A DNA stretch of 64,000 nucleotides from Haloarcula sp. CBA1127. Its GTDB lineage: Archaea > Halobacteriota > Halobacteria > Halobacteriales > Haloarculaceae. Shown piece after piece: positions 53,960 through 62,911 of the stretch. The DNA lies in the NCBI RefSeq assembly GCF_001485575.1, contig NZ_BCNB01000006.1, positions 2,604,001 to 2,668,000 of the forward strand, in the 5' to 3' direction. A model generated the notes under the pieces. The model saw only the letters and a program-made list of their open reading frames with translations. It searched no databases and was not told the origin of the DNA. The position numbers were made by a program, and so were the translations under genes. The stretch's first letter is position 1; the number at the start of each line of letters is the position of its first letter.

Positions 53960-55135
53960 TCAGACGATTAGCTGGATCTCGTACTCGGTCAGGTTTTCGT
54001 AGCCGTCGGCAGTGACGACGGCGATGTCCTCGATTCGGACCCCGCCAACATCGGGGTCGTAGAGGCCGGGCTCGATAGTGACGATGTGCCCCGGTTCGAG
54101 TTCGCTGCCGTTCGGTGCCAGCCGTGGAAGCTCGTGGACGTCCAGCCCGACGCCGTGGCCTGTGCTGTGGATGAATCCCGTCTCCGTTCGGTCGTCGTCA
54201 CGCAGCGTCGGTTCGCCGGCATCCTCGTACACGTCACAGACCGCGTCGTGTACGTCCGCGCCGGTCGCGCCGGGTTCCAGCGCGTCGAACGCGGCTTCCA
54301 TCGCACGCTCAGTGAGGTCGTACCACTCACGCACCGTCTCGCTTGGTTCGCCTTTCACGAACGTCCGCGTCATGTCGGCGTGGTACTTCGTCGCCTTGTC
54401 CTGCGGGAAGATGTCGATGATAACCGGCTCGTGAGCGACGAGCGGCCCGCTCCCAGAGTCGTGAGGGTCCGCAGCGTCCGCGCCACAGGCGACGATGGTC
54501 TCGTCCAGCGAGCAGCCGTGCCGGAGCAGCGTCACCTCGATCTCCTCTTTCACCCGCTCGCTCGTCAGCGTCTCGCCGTCGACTTCGAGCGTGTCGTCTT
54601 CGGCGATATCCGACGCTTCGAGCAGCGATTCAGCGGCCTCCATCGCCGCTTCGTTGGCCCGCTGTGCCGTCCGGACGTGGTCGACTTCTGTCTCAGTCTT
54701 GGTTGCCCGGATCTCCGTGACGATACCGTCGGTGTCTGCCGACACGTCGACACCACGTTCGCGCAGGCTGTCTGCGGTCCGGAGCGGGAACCGCGGCGGG
54801 ACGGCCACGCTGTCTACGTCATAGGCCGCGAGGAAGTCCGCGAGAACGTGTGAAACGGCCTCGTCAGGGCCGTACTCCTCGACTTTGCTCTGGTGGTCGA
54901 AATCGACGTAGCGTTCGACGGTCTCGGCCCGCGACTCGCGCTTGGCTCGGCCGAATTCCAGACTCCGCGGGAAGAGCAGATGTGTGTCACCGTCGTACAG
55001 CGTGATGAACGGGTCCGGCGCGTCGAAACCGGAGAGGTAGTACTGGTCTGACACCTCAGAATCCGCATCGAGGAGGTAGCCGTCGACGCCGGCGTCATCG
55101 AGATATGCGTCCAGTGCTGAGAGATCAGGTTCCAT
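53960..55135 (-). CDS. M24-family Xaa-Pro aminopeptidase-like peptidase
   Basis: 391 residues from ATG 55135 (MEPDLSALDAYLDD). A creatinase-type N-domain precedes the pita-bread domain. Metal ligands are in VIIDIFPQDKATKYHADMTR (two Asp), FIHSTGHGVGLDVHELP (His), VTIEPGLYDP (Glu) and VRIEDIAVVT (Glu). It removes N-terminal residues before proline, most likely from peptides in the cytosol. A full-length enzyme. Confidence 0.92.
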   Translation of the reverse strand: MEPDLSALDAYLDDAGVDGYLLDADSEVSDQYYLSGFDAPDPFITLYDGDTHLLFPRSLEFGRAKRESRAETVERYVDFDHQSKVEEYGPDEAVSHVLADFLAAYDVDSVAVPPRFPLRTADSLRERGVDVSADTDGIVTEIRATKTETEVDHVRTAQRANEAAMEAAESLLEASDIAEDDTLEVDGETLTSERVKEEIEVTLLRHGCSLDETIVACGADAADPHDSGSGPLVAHEPVIIDIFPQDKATKYHADMTRTFVKGEPSETVREWYDLTERAMEAAFDALEPGATGADVHDAVCDVYEDAGEPTLRDDDRTETGFIHSTGHGVGLDVHELPRLAPNGSELEPGHIVTIEPGLYDPDVGGVRIEDIAVVTADGYENLTEYEIQLIV

Positions 55136-55234
55136 ACGTGTCAGTCTGTTCCCCATCCCCATATACGTCTCCCACTGAGCCGCTCGATGTCCCGGTATAT
55201 GACCACGAATGTCATACCGATGCAGTTTGGCCGC

Positions 55235-55244
55235 TCATTTATTG
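55235..55244 (+). promoter_or_regulatory. TATA box of the carotenoid operon
   Basis: TCATTTATTG, centred 31 bp upstream of ATG 55270, the spacing for a near-leaderless transcript of crtD-lyeJ-cruF. Confidence 0.5.
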
Positions 55245-55269
55245 ACGTTCCAGCCCCTCAATACTAGTA

Positions 55270-56757
55270 ATGAGTGACTTGTCCGGTGAAGACGTGACTG
55301 TCGTCGGTGGCGGCATCGGTGGGCTCTCCGCTGCGTGCTACCTGGCGGACGCAGATGCGAACGTTTCGTTACTGGAGAAAAACGAGCAGCTTGGGGGCCG
55401 CGCCTCCCGGCTAGAGGTGGATGGGTTCCGGTTCGACATGGGTCCGTCGTGGTATCTGATGCCCGACGTGTTCGAGCGGTTCTTCGCGTACTTCGGGAAG
55501 GAGCCACGCGATTACTACGACCTCCAGCGGCTCGACCCGCACTACCGCATCTTCTTCAAGGACGGCGACCAGATCGACGTGACCGGCGACAACGACGAGA
55601 TGGCCCAGAAATTTGAGGAGTACGAACCCGGTGCGGGCGAGGCGTTCGAAGAATATCTGTCGACCAGCGAACGCCACTACGAGACAGCAATGAACAAGTT
55701 CGTCTACGAGGACCGCTCGGAGCTGCGCGACTGGGTCGACCTCGACGTCATGACTGCCGCGCCGGTTGGCCTCCAACTCATCGGCACGATGCAGAGCCAC
55801 GTTGAGGACTACTTCGAGCACCCGAAGCTCCAGCAGATCATGCAGTACACGCTGGTCTTCCTCGGTGGCTCTCCGCGGACGACGCCAGCGCTGTACAACA
55901 TGATGAGCCACGTCGATTTCAACCTCGGCGTCTACTACCCCGACGGCGGCGTCGGCGCGGTCGTCGATGGCCTCGTCGAACTCGGCGACGAACTCGGTGT
56001 TACCTACGAAACCGATGCCGAGGTCGACGAGATTTCCCGGCGGAAGGATGGATTCCTCGTCGAGACGGTCCACGGCGACACGACCCACCCCGACGAAGTG
56101 GTCGTCAACGCCGACTACGGCCACGCCGAACGGGAACTCCTTCCGGACCATGAGCGCCAGTACGACGACGACTACTGGGAGGACAAGACGTACGCACCGT
56201 CGGCCTTCCTCATGTACATGGGCGTCGAGGGCGACGTGGAGCCACTGAAACACCACACGCTCGTCCTGCCGACGGACTGGGACCCCCACTTCGACGATAT
56301 CTTCGACGAGCCCGCGTGGCCCGACGACCCGGCGTACTACCTCTGTGTGCCCTCGAAGACCGACGACACCGTCGCCCCAGACGGGCACTCGAACCTGTTC
56401 GTTCTGGTCCCTATCGCGCCGGGCCTGCACGACGGCGACGAAATCCGCGAGGAGTACCGCGAGAAAGTGCTTGCCGACATCGCTGACAACACCGGCGTCG
56501 ACCTGCGCGACCGCATCGTCTACGAGAAGCAGTTCGCCGTCTCCGACTTCGGCGAGCGGTACAACGCCACGGAGGGCACAGCACTCGGGCTGGCACACAC
56601 GCTCCGCCAGACCGCCCTGTTGCGGCCCAACAACCGCTCGTCGGCCGTCGACGGGCTCTACTTCACGGGGTCGTTCACGACGCCCGGAATCGGCGTGCCG
56701 ATGTGTCTCATCAGCGGCGAACACACCGCAGAGGCGCTCATCGAGGATATCGCCTGA
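55270..56757 (+). CDS. crtD: Carotenoid 3,4-desaturase (CrtI-type)
   Basis: 495 residues. FAD motif VVGGGIGGLSAACYLADADA (14-33), LLEKNEQLGGRASRLE, and GSFTTPGIGVPMCLISGEHT at the C-terminus are CrtI-family hallmarks. Co-transcription with lyeJ and cruF, in the order described for Haloarcula japonica, points to the desaturase that makes the 3,4 double bonds of bacterioruberin rather than phytoene desaturase. Membrane-associated. The next gene starts 3 bp after the stop. Confidence 0.92.
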   Translation: MSDLSGEDVTVVGGGIGGLSAACYLADADANVSLLEKNEQLGGRASRLEVDGFRFDMGPSWYLMPDVFERFFAYFGKEPRDYYDLQRLDPHYRIFFKDGDQIDVTGDNDEMAQKFEEYEPGAGEAFEEYLSTSERHYETAMNKFVYEDRSELRDWVDLDVMTAAPVGLQLIGTMQSHVEDYFEHPKLQQIMQYTLVFLGGSPRTTPALYNMMSHVDFNLGVYYPDGGVGAVVDGLVELGDELGVTYETDAEVDEISRRKDGFLVETVHGDTTHPDEVVVNADYGHAERELLPDHERQYDDDYWEDKTYAPSAFLMYMGVEGDVEPLKHHTLVLPTDWDPHFDDIFDEPAWPDDPAYYLCVPSKTDDTVAPDGHSNLFVLVPIAPGLHDGDEIREEYREKVLADIADNTGVDLRDRIVYEKQFAVSDFGERYNATEGTALGLAHTLRQTALLRPNNRSSAVDGLYFTGSFTTPGIGVPMCLISGEHTAEALIEDIA

Positions 56758-56760
56758 GTA

Positions 56761-57645
56761 ATGCCCGAACTCCCGACCGACCGCATTACCGCCGTCATTC
56801 CGCCGGAGGAGACGCTTGTGGGCTACCTGCTGCGGCTCTCCCGGCCGCGATTCTGGCTCTACCTCGGCGGCCCGGTCATCGTCGGTGTCAGCTACGCGGC
56901 TGACGGCCCGGGAGAACTGTTCTCGCTGCTGGCTATCGCGCTGTTTCTGTACTTCACCATCCCTGGGAACGTGTTCCTCTATGGCGTCAACGACATCTTC
57001 GACGCCGACATCGACGAGCACAATCCCAAGAAAGACGACGGCCGGGAAGTCAGCTACCGTGGGGACAGCGCTATCACGGCCATCGTCGTCGCCAGCGGCG
57101 CGCTCGCGTTACTGTTCGTCCTCGGACTGCCGACGCTCGGGGTCGTGGCCTTGCTCGCCTGGATTGGGCTATCTATCGAGTACTCGGCCCCGCCGCTCCG
57201 GTTCAAGACGACGCCGTTTCTGGACTCCATCTCGAACGGCCTGTACATCCTGCCCGGTGTCATCGGCTACGCCGCTATCGAAGGGGTGGCCCCGCCAGCG
57301 ACAGCGGTCGCCGGCGCGTGGCTCTGGGCGATGGGGATGCACACCTTCTCGGCGATTCCCGATATCGAACCCGACCGCGAGGCTGGCATCCAGACGACGG
57401 CAACGTTTCTGGGCGAGTCAAACACGTACTACTACTGCGTGATGTGCTGGCTCATGGCCGCGTTCGTATTCACGTACACACACTGGGTGTTCGGCCTGAT
57501 ACTGCTCATCTATCCCGGCCTCGTCTTCGGGATTCTCGGCATCGGCGTCGACATCGACGAGGCGTACTGGTGGTATCCCGCGATCAACACCGTTGTCGGG
57601 ATGGTTTTCACGCTCATCGCGCTGTGGGTGATGCTGTATGGGTAG
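56761..57645 (+). CDS. lyeJ: Lycopene elongase / 1,2-hydratase (UbiA family)
   Basis: 294 residues, about 8 helices. Asp-rich motifs are FLYGVNDIFDADIDEHNPKK (Asn-Asp-x-x-Asp) and FSAIPDIEPDREAGIQTTA. It adds C5 isoprenyl units from dimethylallyl diphosphate to both ends of lycopene for C50 carotenoids. Contextual support is strong: it sits between crtD and cruF, overlapping cruF by 8 nt. It is one of three UbiA-superfamily proteins in the window. Confidence 0.94.
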   Translation: MPELPTDRITAVIPPEETLVGYLLRLSRPRFWLYLGGPVIVGVSYAADGPGELFSLLAIALFLYFTIPGNVFLYGVNDIFDADIDEHNPKKDDGREVSYRGDSAITAIVVASGALALLFVLGLPTLGVVALLAWIGLSIEYSAPPLRFKTTPFLDSISNGLYILPGVIGYAAIEGVAPPATAVAGAWLWAMGMHTFSAIPDIEPDREAGIQTTATFLGESNTYYYCVMCWLMAAFVFTYTHWVFGLILLIYPGLVFGILGIGVDIDEAYWWYPAINTVVGMVFTLIALWVMLYG

Positions 57646-58519
57646 TGGCGAAGACAGAACGCTGGCGGGCTGGACGCTCCCGGAGACAAAAACCGACGCG
57701 ACCGCGCAGTTCGACCAGTTCGTCACCGAGAACCGATTTACCATCGCCGTCGTCTTTCCGCTCGTCGGCGCGGTGACCCTGCTCGCGAGTGCCGAGGGAC
57801 TCCTGCCGGACCCGCTCGCGTTCAATCCCTACTTCGTCCTCTTTGGCACGTTCGTGATGCGACTCCCGCTAGTCGCCGGCGTCTTTCCGCTTGTGGACCG
57901 CCGGGCCGGGCTGGCGCTAGTCGCGTTGACGCTCTACTCGTACGGCATCGAACTCATTGGCGTCCAGACCGGCTGGCCCTACGGCGAGTTCAGCTATGGC
58001 GTCGACCTCGGCCCAATGCTGCTCGGTGCGGTACCGTTCGGGCTCCCGGTTTTCTTCTTCCCACTAGTCCTGAATGCCTACCTGCTCGTCCTGCTGTTAC
58101 TTGGCAACAGGGCGGCGTCAACCGCGGTTCGGCTGCTGGCGACGCTGGCGACGGTCATGCTCGTCGACCTCGTGCTCGATCCGGGGGCCGTGGCAATCGG
58201 CTTCTGGATTTACGAGATGCCACAGTTCTACGGCGTCCCGTGGCAGAACTACGCCGGGTGGCTCCTGTCGGGGTCAGTCGCTGTCCTGCTGTTTGACCTC
58301 GGGTTCGACCGTGCAGGGCTCCGCCAGCGACTCCGGGACTGCCCGTTCATGCTCGATGACCTGGTGAGTTTCGTCCTGCTGTGGGGTGGTATCAACCTCT
58401 TTTACGCGAACTGGGTGCCGGTCGGCCTGGCTGCGCTGCTGGGGGCTGGCCTCCTCTGGACGGACCGCTTTGACTTCGACCTCTCGGAAACCCGGCTCGG
58501 CCGTGCTGTCCGGTGGTGA
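57638..58519 (+). CDS. cruF: Bisanhydrobacterioruberin hydratase
   Basis: 293 residues, about 7 helices with few charges. GVQTGWPYGEFSYGVDLGPM and VDLVLDPGAVAIGFWIYEMP resemble the CruF/DUF422 carotenoid hydratase family. It adds water to the C50 end groups in the last step of bacterioruberin synthesis. It starts 8 nt before the lyeJ stop. With the two preceding genes this completes the pathway from lycopene. Confidence 0.93.
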   Translation: MGSGEDRTLAGWTLPETKTDATAQFDQFVTENRFTIAVVFPLVGAVTLLASAEGLLPDPLAFNPYFVLFGTFVMRLPLVAGVFPLVDRRAGLALVALTLYSYGIELIGVQTGWPYGEFSYGVDLGPMLLGAVPFGLPVFFFPLVLNAYLLVLLLLGNRAASTAVRLLATLATVMLVDLVLDPGAVAIGFWIYEMPQFYGVPWQNYAGWLLSGSVAVLLFDLGFDRAGLRQRLRDCPFMLDDLVSFVLLWGGINLFYANWVPVGLAALLGAGLLWTDRFDFDLSETRLGRAVRW

Positions 58520-58600
58520 CTTCGTGGCTTGCTGTTGCCCGCCTGTCACGACCGCCGAAACAGGCCAAGCGTTTAAGCAACCGCGTAGGTAGGTGGACGT

Positions 58601-59437
58601 ATGGATCGAATCCCGTTTGGAATCCGCCAGCTTGACTCCATCATCAACGGTGGAGCGCCTGCGGGGAGCGTCGTCCTGCTCTCCGGCGAGGCCGGCGCTG
58701 GCTCCCGGGAGTTCATGCATACGAGCGCACTCATCAACGGGCTCGAACAGGTAGACACGGAGCTGCACGACCTCTACTACGGCGACCGCTCGCCCGACGC
58801 TGTCGCCCCGGACGAGGTCCACTACATTTCGTTTACGACAAACGAATCGCAACTGGTCAGCGAGATGCGGCTAGCGATGGACGACGATGTGGTCGACAAG
58901 GGGAGCCGGGCGGTCGAGTTCCACGACCTCTCAGAGCGATATTTCCACATCAGCCCAGTGCCACGGGAATGGTACGCCAGCGAAACCGCATCGATTACCG
59001 ACCTCCGGGCGCGGCACGAGCGAGAGGACCTGCTCGGGACGCTCGGCATGGTGCTGAACGAGGTGGCGGCGAACAACCTCGTCGTCATCGACTCGCTATC
59101 GGATCTTGTCAGCGCCATGGGTGAGGAAATCGAGTGGTCGGACATCAGCTCACTCGTTCAGGGGCTTCAGAAGGCGGCCCATCAGTGGGGCTGTCTGCTC
59201 CTCTTGCACATTAATCCTGAGACGCTGTCGACGGTGCGACACGGGCAACTCGTTGACGCCTCCCACGGCACGATGGAGTTCGCGTGGGAATCCGGCGGCT
59301 CCACCCGCGCCCGAACCCTCGTCGTCCAGCAGTTCCGTGGCGTCCTCTCACAGATCGAGGACGAGGACATCGTTCAGTTCGAGACTGAACTGGGCGATGC
59401 CGGCTTCGACATCAGCGATGTGCGCAAGATTCGATAG
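58601..59437 (+). CDS. RecA/KaiC-superfamily protein (HTR-like) with degenerate P-loop
   Basis: 278 residues. Layout like RAD55/KaiC: FGIRQLDSIINGGAPAGSVV, then the P-loop position reads SGEAGAGSRE (28-37), so the usual lysine is Ser/Arg. LVVIDSLSDLVSAMG (Walker B) and LLLLHINPETLS follow. The lost lysine suggests ATP is bound weakly or not hydrolysed. A role in signalling or a complex with the adjacent coiled-coil protein is possible but unsupported. Preceded by a TATA-like GTTTAAG. Confidence 0.85.
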   Translation: MDRIPFGIRQLDSIINGGAPAGSVVLLSGEAGAGSREFMHTSALINGLEQVDTELHDLYYGDRSPDAVAPDEVHYISFTTNESQLVSEMRLAMDDDVVDKGSRAVEFHDLSERYFHISPVPREWYASETASITDLRARHEREDLLGTLGMVLNEVAANNLVVIDSLSDLVSAMGEEIEWSDISSLVQGLQKAAHQWGCLLLLHINPETLSTVRHGQLVDASHGTMEFAWESGGSTRARTLVVQQFRGVLSQIEDEDIVQFETELGDAGFDISDVRKIR

Positions 59438-59570
59438 CGATAGTCGGCGGAACAACTGGCTGTAGCTGTCGACACAGAACAACGAGAGGGCTGCTGCGTG
59501 GTCGCTTCCACTCTCGGTATCTGAAATCGGCGGTAAACCCTTATCAGTGTTGTTCGTCAAGGATGTCGTA

Positions 59571-60443
59571 ATGTCCTCCGAGTCGACTGATGACGGGGGA
59601 GTGTACGTCGAGCTATCTGCAGATCTAGACGAGTGGCTGACCGAGCAAGCCGAGGCACTCGGCGTGCCTCGCGACGCCGTCATGGAGCAACTGCTGGCCG
59701 CATACATGACAACAGCCGATTCGGACGGCGAAATGAGCGACCACCTCCAGCCGTCGTCGGACGAACTGGATGCCGTCGTCGCCGCAACCGTGGACGAGAA
59801 GCTGAACGGCTCAGTCGAAGCGGCGACCAAGAGCGCTGTGAGTGCCCAGGTCCCCGATATCGTCGACACGGTGGAACGCCAGCTTGCCGATCGGTTCGAT
59901 GCGCTCGAAGCGGACTTTCAGACGAAAATCGACGACGTTCGCGAGCGCGTTGTGCAGGTCAAACGAGAGACTGACGAGAAAGCACCGGCCGACCACAGCC
60001 ACGAGGAGTTCGACCGCATCGATGCACTCTCACAGGAGATTGACGCGATGGAGGCGGAACTCACCGCGCTTCAAGATGACCTGAGCGAATCGCTCGAAAC
60101 GCAGGACGAACGAGTCGCCGATATCGACGCCCGTCTCGACGATGTCGAAGACAAACTCACCCGCGTCGCCTGGGTCGTCAGCGACCTCCGCGACGACCAG
60201 GGCGGCCGGGACCAGAACCAGAAAGCAGTCGACCGACTGAAACGCGCCGCGGCACAGGAGAATATCTCGACGGCACGGTGTTCAAACTGTGACGAGCAGG
60301 TCGATATCGGGCTCCTGACCGAACCCCAGTGTCCGCACTGCAACACGACGGTGTCAGACGTGCGACCCGAGGGCGGCATTATCCGCTCGAAGGCGCGGCT
60401 GGTGGCCGCAGCACAGCTTGAACCGGGCGAGACCAATGAGTGA
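59571..60443 (+). CDS. CopG-like N-domain, long coiled coil and zinc ribbon
   Basis: 290 residues from ATG 59571. Residues 10-40 (GVYVELSADLDEWLTEQAEA) resemble a ribbon-helix-helix start. A long coiled coil follows (about 100-225: VERQLADRFDALEADFQTKI through ARLDDVEDKLTRVAWVV). The C-terminus has CSNC and CPHC pairs. It overlaps the next gene by 8 nt, so the two are coupled. It may be a structural or scaffold protein; function unknown. Confidence 0.82.
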   Translation: MSSESTDDGGVYVELSADLDEWLTEQAEALGVPRDAVMEQLLAAYMTTADSDGEMSDHLQPSSDELDAVVAATVDEKLNGSVEAATKSAVSAQVPDIVDTVERQLADRFDALEADFQTKIDDVRERVVQVKRETDEKAPADHSHEEFDRIDALSQEIDAMEAELTALQDDLSESLETQDERVADIDARLDDVEDKLTRVAWVVSDLRDDQGGRDQNQKAVDRLKRAAAQENISTARCSNCDEQVDIGLLTEPQCPHCNTTVSDVRPEGGIIRSKARLVAAAQLEPGETNE

Positions 60444-61077
60444 CGACGAACGAGACCCCTTCGAAGAACTCGATTCCGGCGACGACCGCGAGGGCGACCC
60501 GTTCGAGCGCCTCGATGCGGGGCCTGACGACGCGGACGACTCGACAGACGCACGCCAGCCACCCGACGATGGCTGGACCGACATCGAATCGAGCGACGAA
60601 TCGACCGACGAGGCGTCCGAGACGGGTCCCAGTGCAACCGATGGTGATGATGACGACCTGCTCTCGGCCGTCGACACCGAAGAGTTTCGTTCAGATTCGG
60701 CAACTAACTCTGACAGGCCGCTTTCTGGGTCGTCACCCAACCCGGACGACCCCTTCTCGGGAATGGACGAGCGCGGCGAGGACCCCTTCGGAAGCGGCGA
60801 GAGCGCGTTCGAGCGGGTCGATGTCGACCACATCGACGCGGATAAGGTGTGGGCGGAAATCGCTGCGGACGACGATAGCGAAACCACGCCAGAGAGCCGA
60901 TACGCGGAGGTGTCGAAACACCGCTACTGCGAGCAGTGTGAGCACTTCTCCGCACCGCCGAACGCACACTGCACGAACGACGGGACCGAAATCATGGAGT
61001 TCATCGACATGGAGACGGTCCGACTGCTGGACTGTCCGGTCGTCGCCGAGCAACACGAAATCGAGGACGAGCAGTAA
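60436..61077 (+). CDS. Acidic protein with repeated DPF motifs
   Basis: 213 residues from ATG 60436. The disordered, Asp/Ser-rich N-terminal two thirds repeat the tripeptide DPF: DPFEELD, DPFERLD, DDPFSGM and EDPFGSG, then a related AFERVD. The C-terminal part is folded and has CEQCEHF and CTNDGTE cysteines, so a small zinc site is likely. DPF repeats are typical short binding motifs; the partner is unknown. Coupled to the coiled-coil gene. Confidence 0.82.
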   Translation: MSDDERDPFEELDSGDDREGDPFERLDAGPDDADDSTDARQPPDDGWTDIESSDESTDEASETGPSATDGDDDDLLSAVDTEEFRSDSATNSDRPLSGSSPNPDDPFSGMDERGEDPFGSGESAFERVDVDHIDADKVWAEIAADDDSETTPESRYAEVSKHRYCEQCEHFSAPPNAHCTNDGTEIMEFIDMETVRLLDCPVVAEQHEIEDEQ

Positions 61078-61109
61078 CGGCTTTTTGTTTCGGTGTCCGA
61101 CGAGCGTGT

Positions 61110-61433
61110 ATGCAGTTCTGCGACGACTGTGGTTCGATGATGCACGCCGATGGTGACGAGATGGTCTGTCAGTCCTGTGGCGCGCGGGTCGCGAAAGACG
61201 AGGACCGCGCGGCGGCGTTCGTCAGCACGGACGAACAGAGCGGCGACGAACTGATAGAGACCGAAGAAGGGTCAAACTTCGAGGGGAAGCCCACGGCCGA
61301 CGACGTGACCTGTGAGGAATGCGGACACGGAAAAGCGTGGTACACGATCAAACAGACCGGGTCAGCCGACGAACCGCCGACGCGGTTCTTCAAATGTCAA
61401 GAATGTGGCCACCGATGGCGAGAGTACAACTGA
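61110..61433 (+). CDS. tfs: Transcription factor S (TFIIS-like)
   Basis: 107 residues. The N-terminal zinc ribbon is CDDCGSMMHADGDEMVCQSC. The C-terminal TFIIS ribbon is CEECGHGKAWYTIKQTGSAD through CQECGHRWREYN and keeps the catalytic acidic hairpin (ADE in GSADEPP). It enters the RNA polymerase channel and stimulates transcript cleavage. Length is normal. Its last about 40 bases are duplicated 375 bp downstream. Confidence 0.96.
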   Translation: MQFCDDCGSMMHADGDEMVCQSCGARVAKDEDRAAAFVSTDEQSGDELIETEEGSNFEGKPTADDVTCEECGHGKAWYTIKQTGSADEPPTRFFKCQECGHRWREYN

Positions 61434-61479
61434 ACCTCTCCTCAGATATGTCTTAGTAGTGAATCCAGAATTCAGAGCG

Positions 61480-61665
61480 TTAGATTCCGCGATATACAAA
61501 GAGGGCGAATAGGACGCCCAGTGTCAAAGAGATAGCTAATCCGTATAGATCCTCAGTGAATATTTGAATTATTAATGAAGAAGAAATTGTAACAAACGCC
61601 CATACTACAAGAGCCAGCTTGATACGTAGATACTCACCACCTATTTTATCAAATCCATCAACCAT
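61480..61665 (-). CDS. Small two-helix membrane protein
   Basis: 61 residues. Helices about 16-36 (KLALVVWAFVTISSSLIIQI) and 41-58 (YGLAISLTLGVLFALFVYRG). AT-rich compared with its neighbours. It lies in the insert between the tfs end and its duplicate, so it is probably carried by that insert. No family is recognised. Confidence 0.55.
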   Translation of the reverse strand: MVDGFDKIGGEYLRIKLALVVWAFVTISSSLIIQIFTEDLYGLAISLTLGVLFALFVYRGI

Positions 61666-61794
61666 ATGACCACTCCTGCTCTGTGAGTATTAAAACAGGA
61701 CTGTTTCAACGCAACTTTCGCTACCCAGACGGTGTGTAGAGAGCCTGGTATGTAGCAGTGTGAGGGCATGATTTGCGGTAACACGGCTTTTCAA

Positions 61795-61832
61795 GTACTA
61801 AGAGTCGGCCACCGGTGGCGAGAGTACAACTA
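61795..61832 (+). repeat. Duplicate of the tfs 3' end
   Basis: GGCCACCGGTGGCGAGAGTA and the following AACTAG match the last codons of tfs (61407-61433) apart from one base and the stop. A weaker match extends about 15 bases further left. This is a direct repeat flanking the AT-rich 61434-61794 segment. Confidence 0.75.
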
Positions 61833-62645
61833 GAGCAGCGAATCCAGAATCCGGAGCTCTTCCTCTTCGGATATTTTGTCGGAGTCCATACACGCGTGGA
61901 CGACCTTGTGGACAAGCTCCGGGTCCTGAAACGGCTGTGGAGAGCCGCCGCCGTCGGTGACGGTTTCGACCTGACCTTCAAGTTCGGCCAGCTGTGCGGA
62001 GAGGTCCTCGACAGTCGACTGGAACGTAGTCAGCGTGGTGTTCACCTCGCCGGCCGCTGTCTCGACCTCCCTTGGCGAGCGGTTGCCGTCGTCGGGCGCA
62101 GTATCAGGGCCTGCTTGACTGTCAGCTCCGTCGGGGTTGTCTGTTGACTCCGGCGATTGGGTATCGGGTACCTGGGTTGCTGTCTCGTCCGATATCGTCG
62201 CTGATTCGGCTTCTCCATCGCTGAACACGGCGTTTGCGAACGCTTCTCGGTTCGCCCAGTCGAACCCGTCGATCCCGTTGACGCGGTTGCTCACCGTCGA
62301 GGCAGTGACGCCGAGCTTCTCCGCGAGGTCCCGCTGGGACGCAGTGGGGTGGTGCTGAATCGCCCGGATCGTCTCACGTTCTGTCGACGAGAGGTCCGCA
62401 GGGGCTGGATATGACTGTGATTCTGTCGACGGTTCACTCTGTGACTGGTCGGCTGTTTCCGTCTCGTCGGCCTCAGCTGGGTCGCCGTGTTCCTCAAGAA
62501 CTCGCTCGACCAGTTCCGCTGTCGCACTCGGTACCTCGGCCGCAAGCTCTGCGATAGACGCTTCAGGGTTCTCAGCCGCTACATCGAGTATTTGCTTGTG
62601 ACGCATCGATTTGGGGGCCGTTCGGCCGTTCGTTGATTTGCTCAT
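61830..62645 (-). CDS. Winged-helix transcription regulator with coiled-coil tail
   Basis: 271 residues from ATG 62645 (MSKSTNGRTAPKSMRHKQIL). Two helix-turn-helix-like segments are visible: MRHKQILDVAAENPEASIAE and ERETIRAIQHHPTASQRDLA with KLGVTASTVSNRVNGI. An acidic linker follows, then a coiled coil (NTTLTTFQSTVEDLSAQLAE) and an acidic C-terminus. It probably binds DNA as a dimer. The upstream 62646-62911 holds an AT-rich promoter region. Confidence 0.87.
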   Translation of the reverse strand: MSKSTNGRTAPKSMRHKQILDVAAENPEASIAELAAEVPSATAELVERVLEEHGDPAEADETETADQSQSEPSTESQSYPAPADLSSTERETIRAIQHHPTASQRDLAEKLGVTASTVSNRVNGIDGFDWANREAFANAVFSDGEAESATISDETATQVPDTQSPESTDNPDGADSQAGPDTAPDDGNRSPREVETAAGEVNTTLTTFQSTVEDLSAQLAELEGQVETVTDGGGSPQPFQDPELVHKVVHACMDSDKISEEEELRILDSLL

Positions 62646-62911
62646 TGATATCACCACGGAGGGAAGGTCCCGCCACCCGATCCCCCAACCTGATACACAT
62701 TTGACTGAAACCAACGGAATTGTCAAAAGCTTTTGGTTAGCCACAAACATTAATTAAGATGTTATTTAACCTGACGTCGCCTGCTCCATCAGCGACACAG
62801 ACGACCCAGAGCGAGGAGACACGTCTATTCCGGACCGGACTGGAAACGGTCGGTCAAAACTGAACCCAACCCTTCTGAAAGCATTTATCCGGGGCAGGGC
62901 AACGCAGAGCC

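Noticed and set aside
55411-57021. 536-codon open frame on the minus strand
   Set aside because: Antisense to crtD and lyeJ; no recognisable domain.
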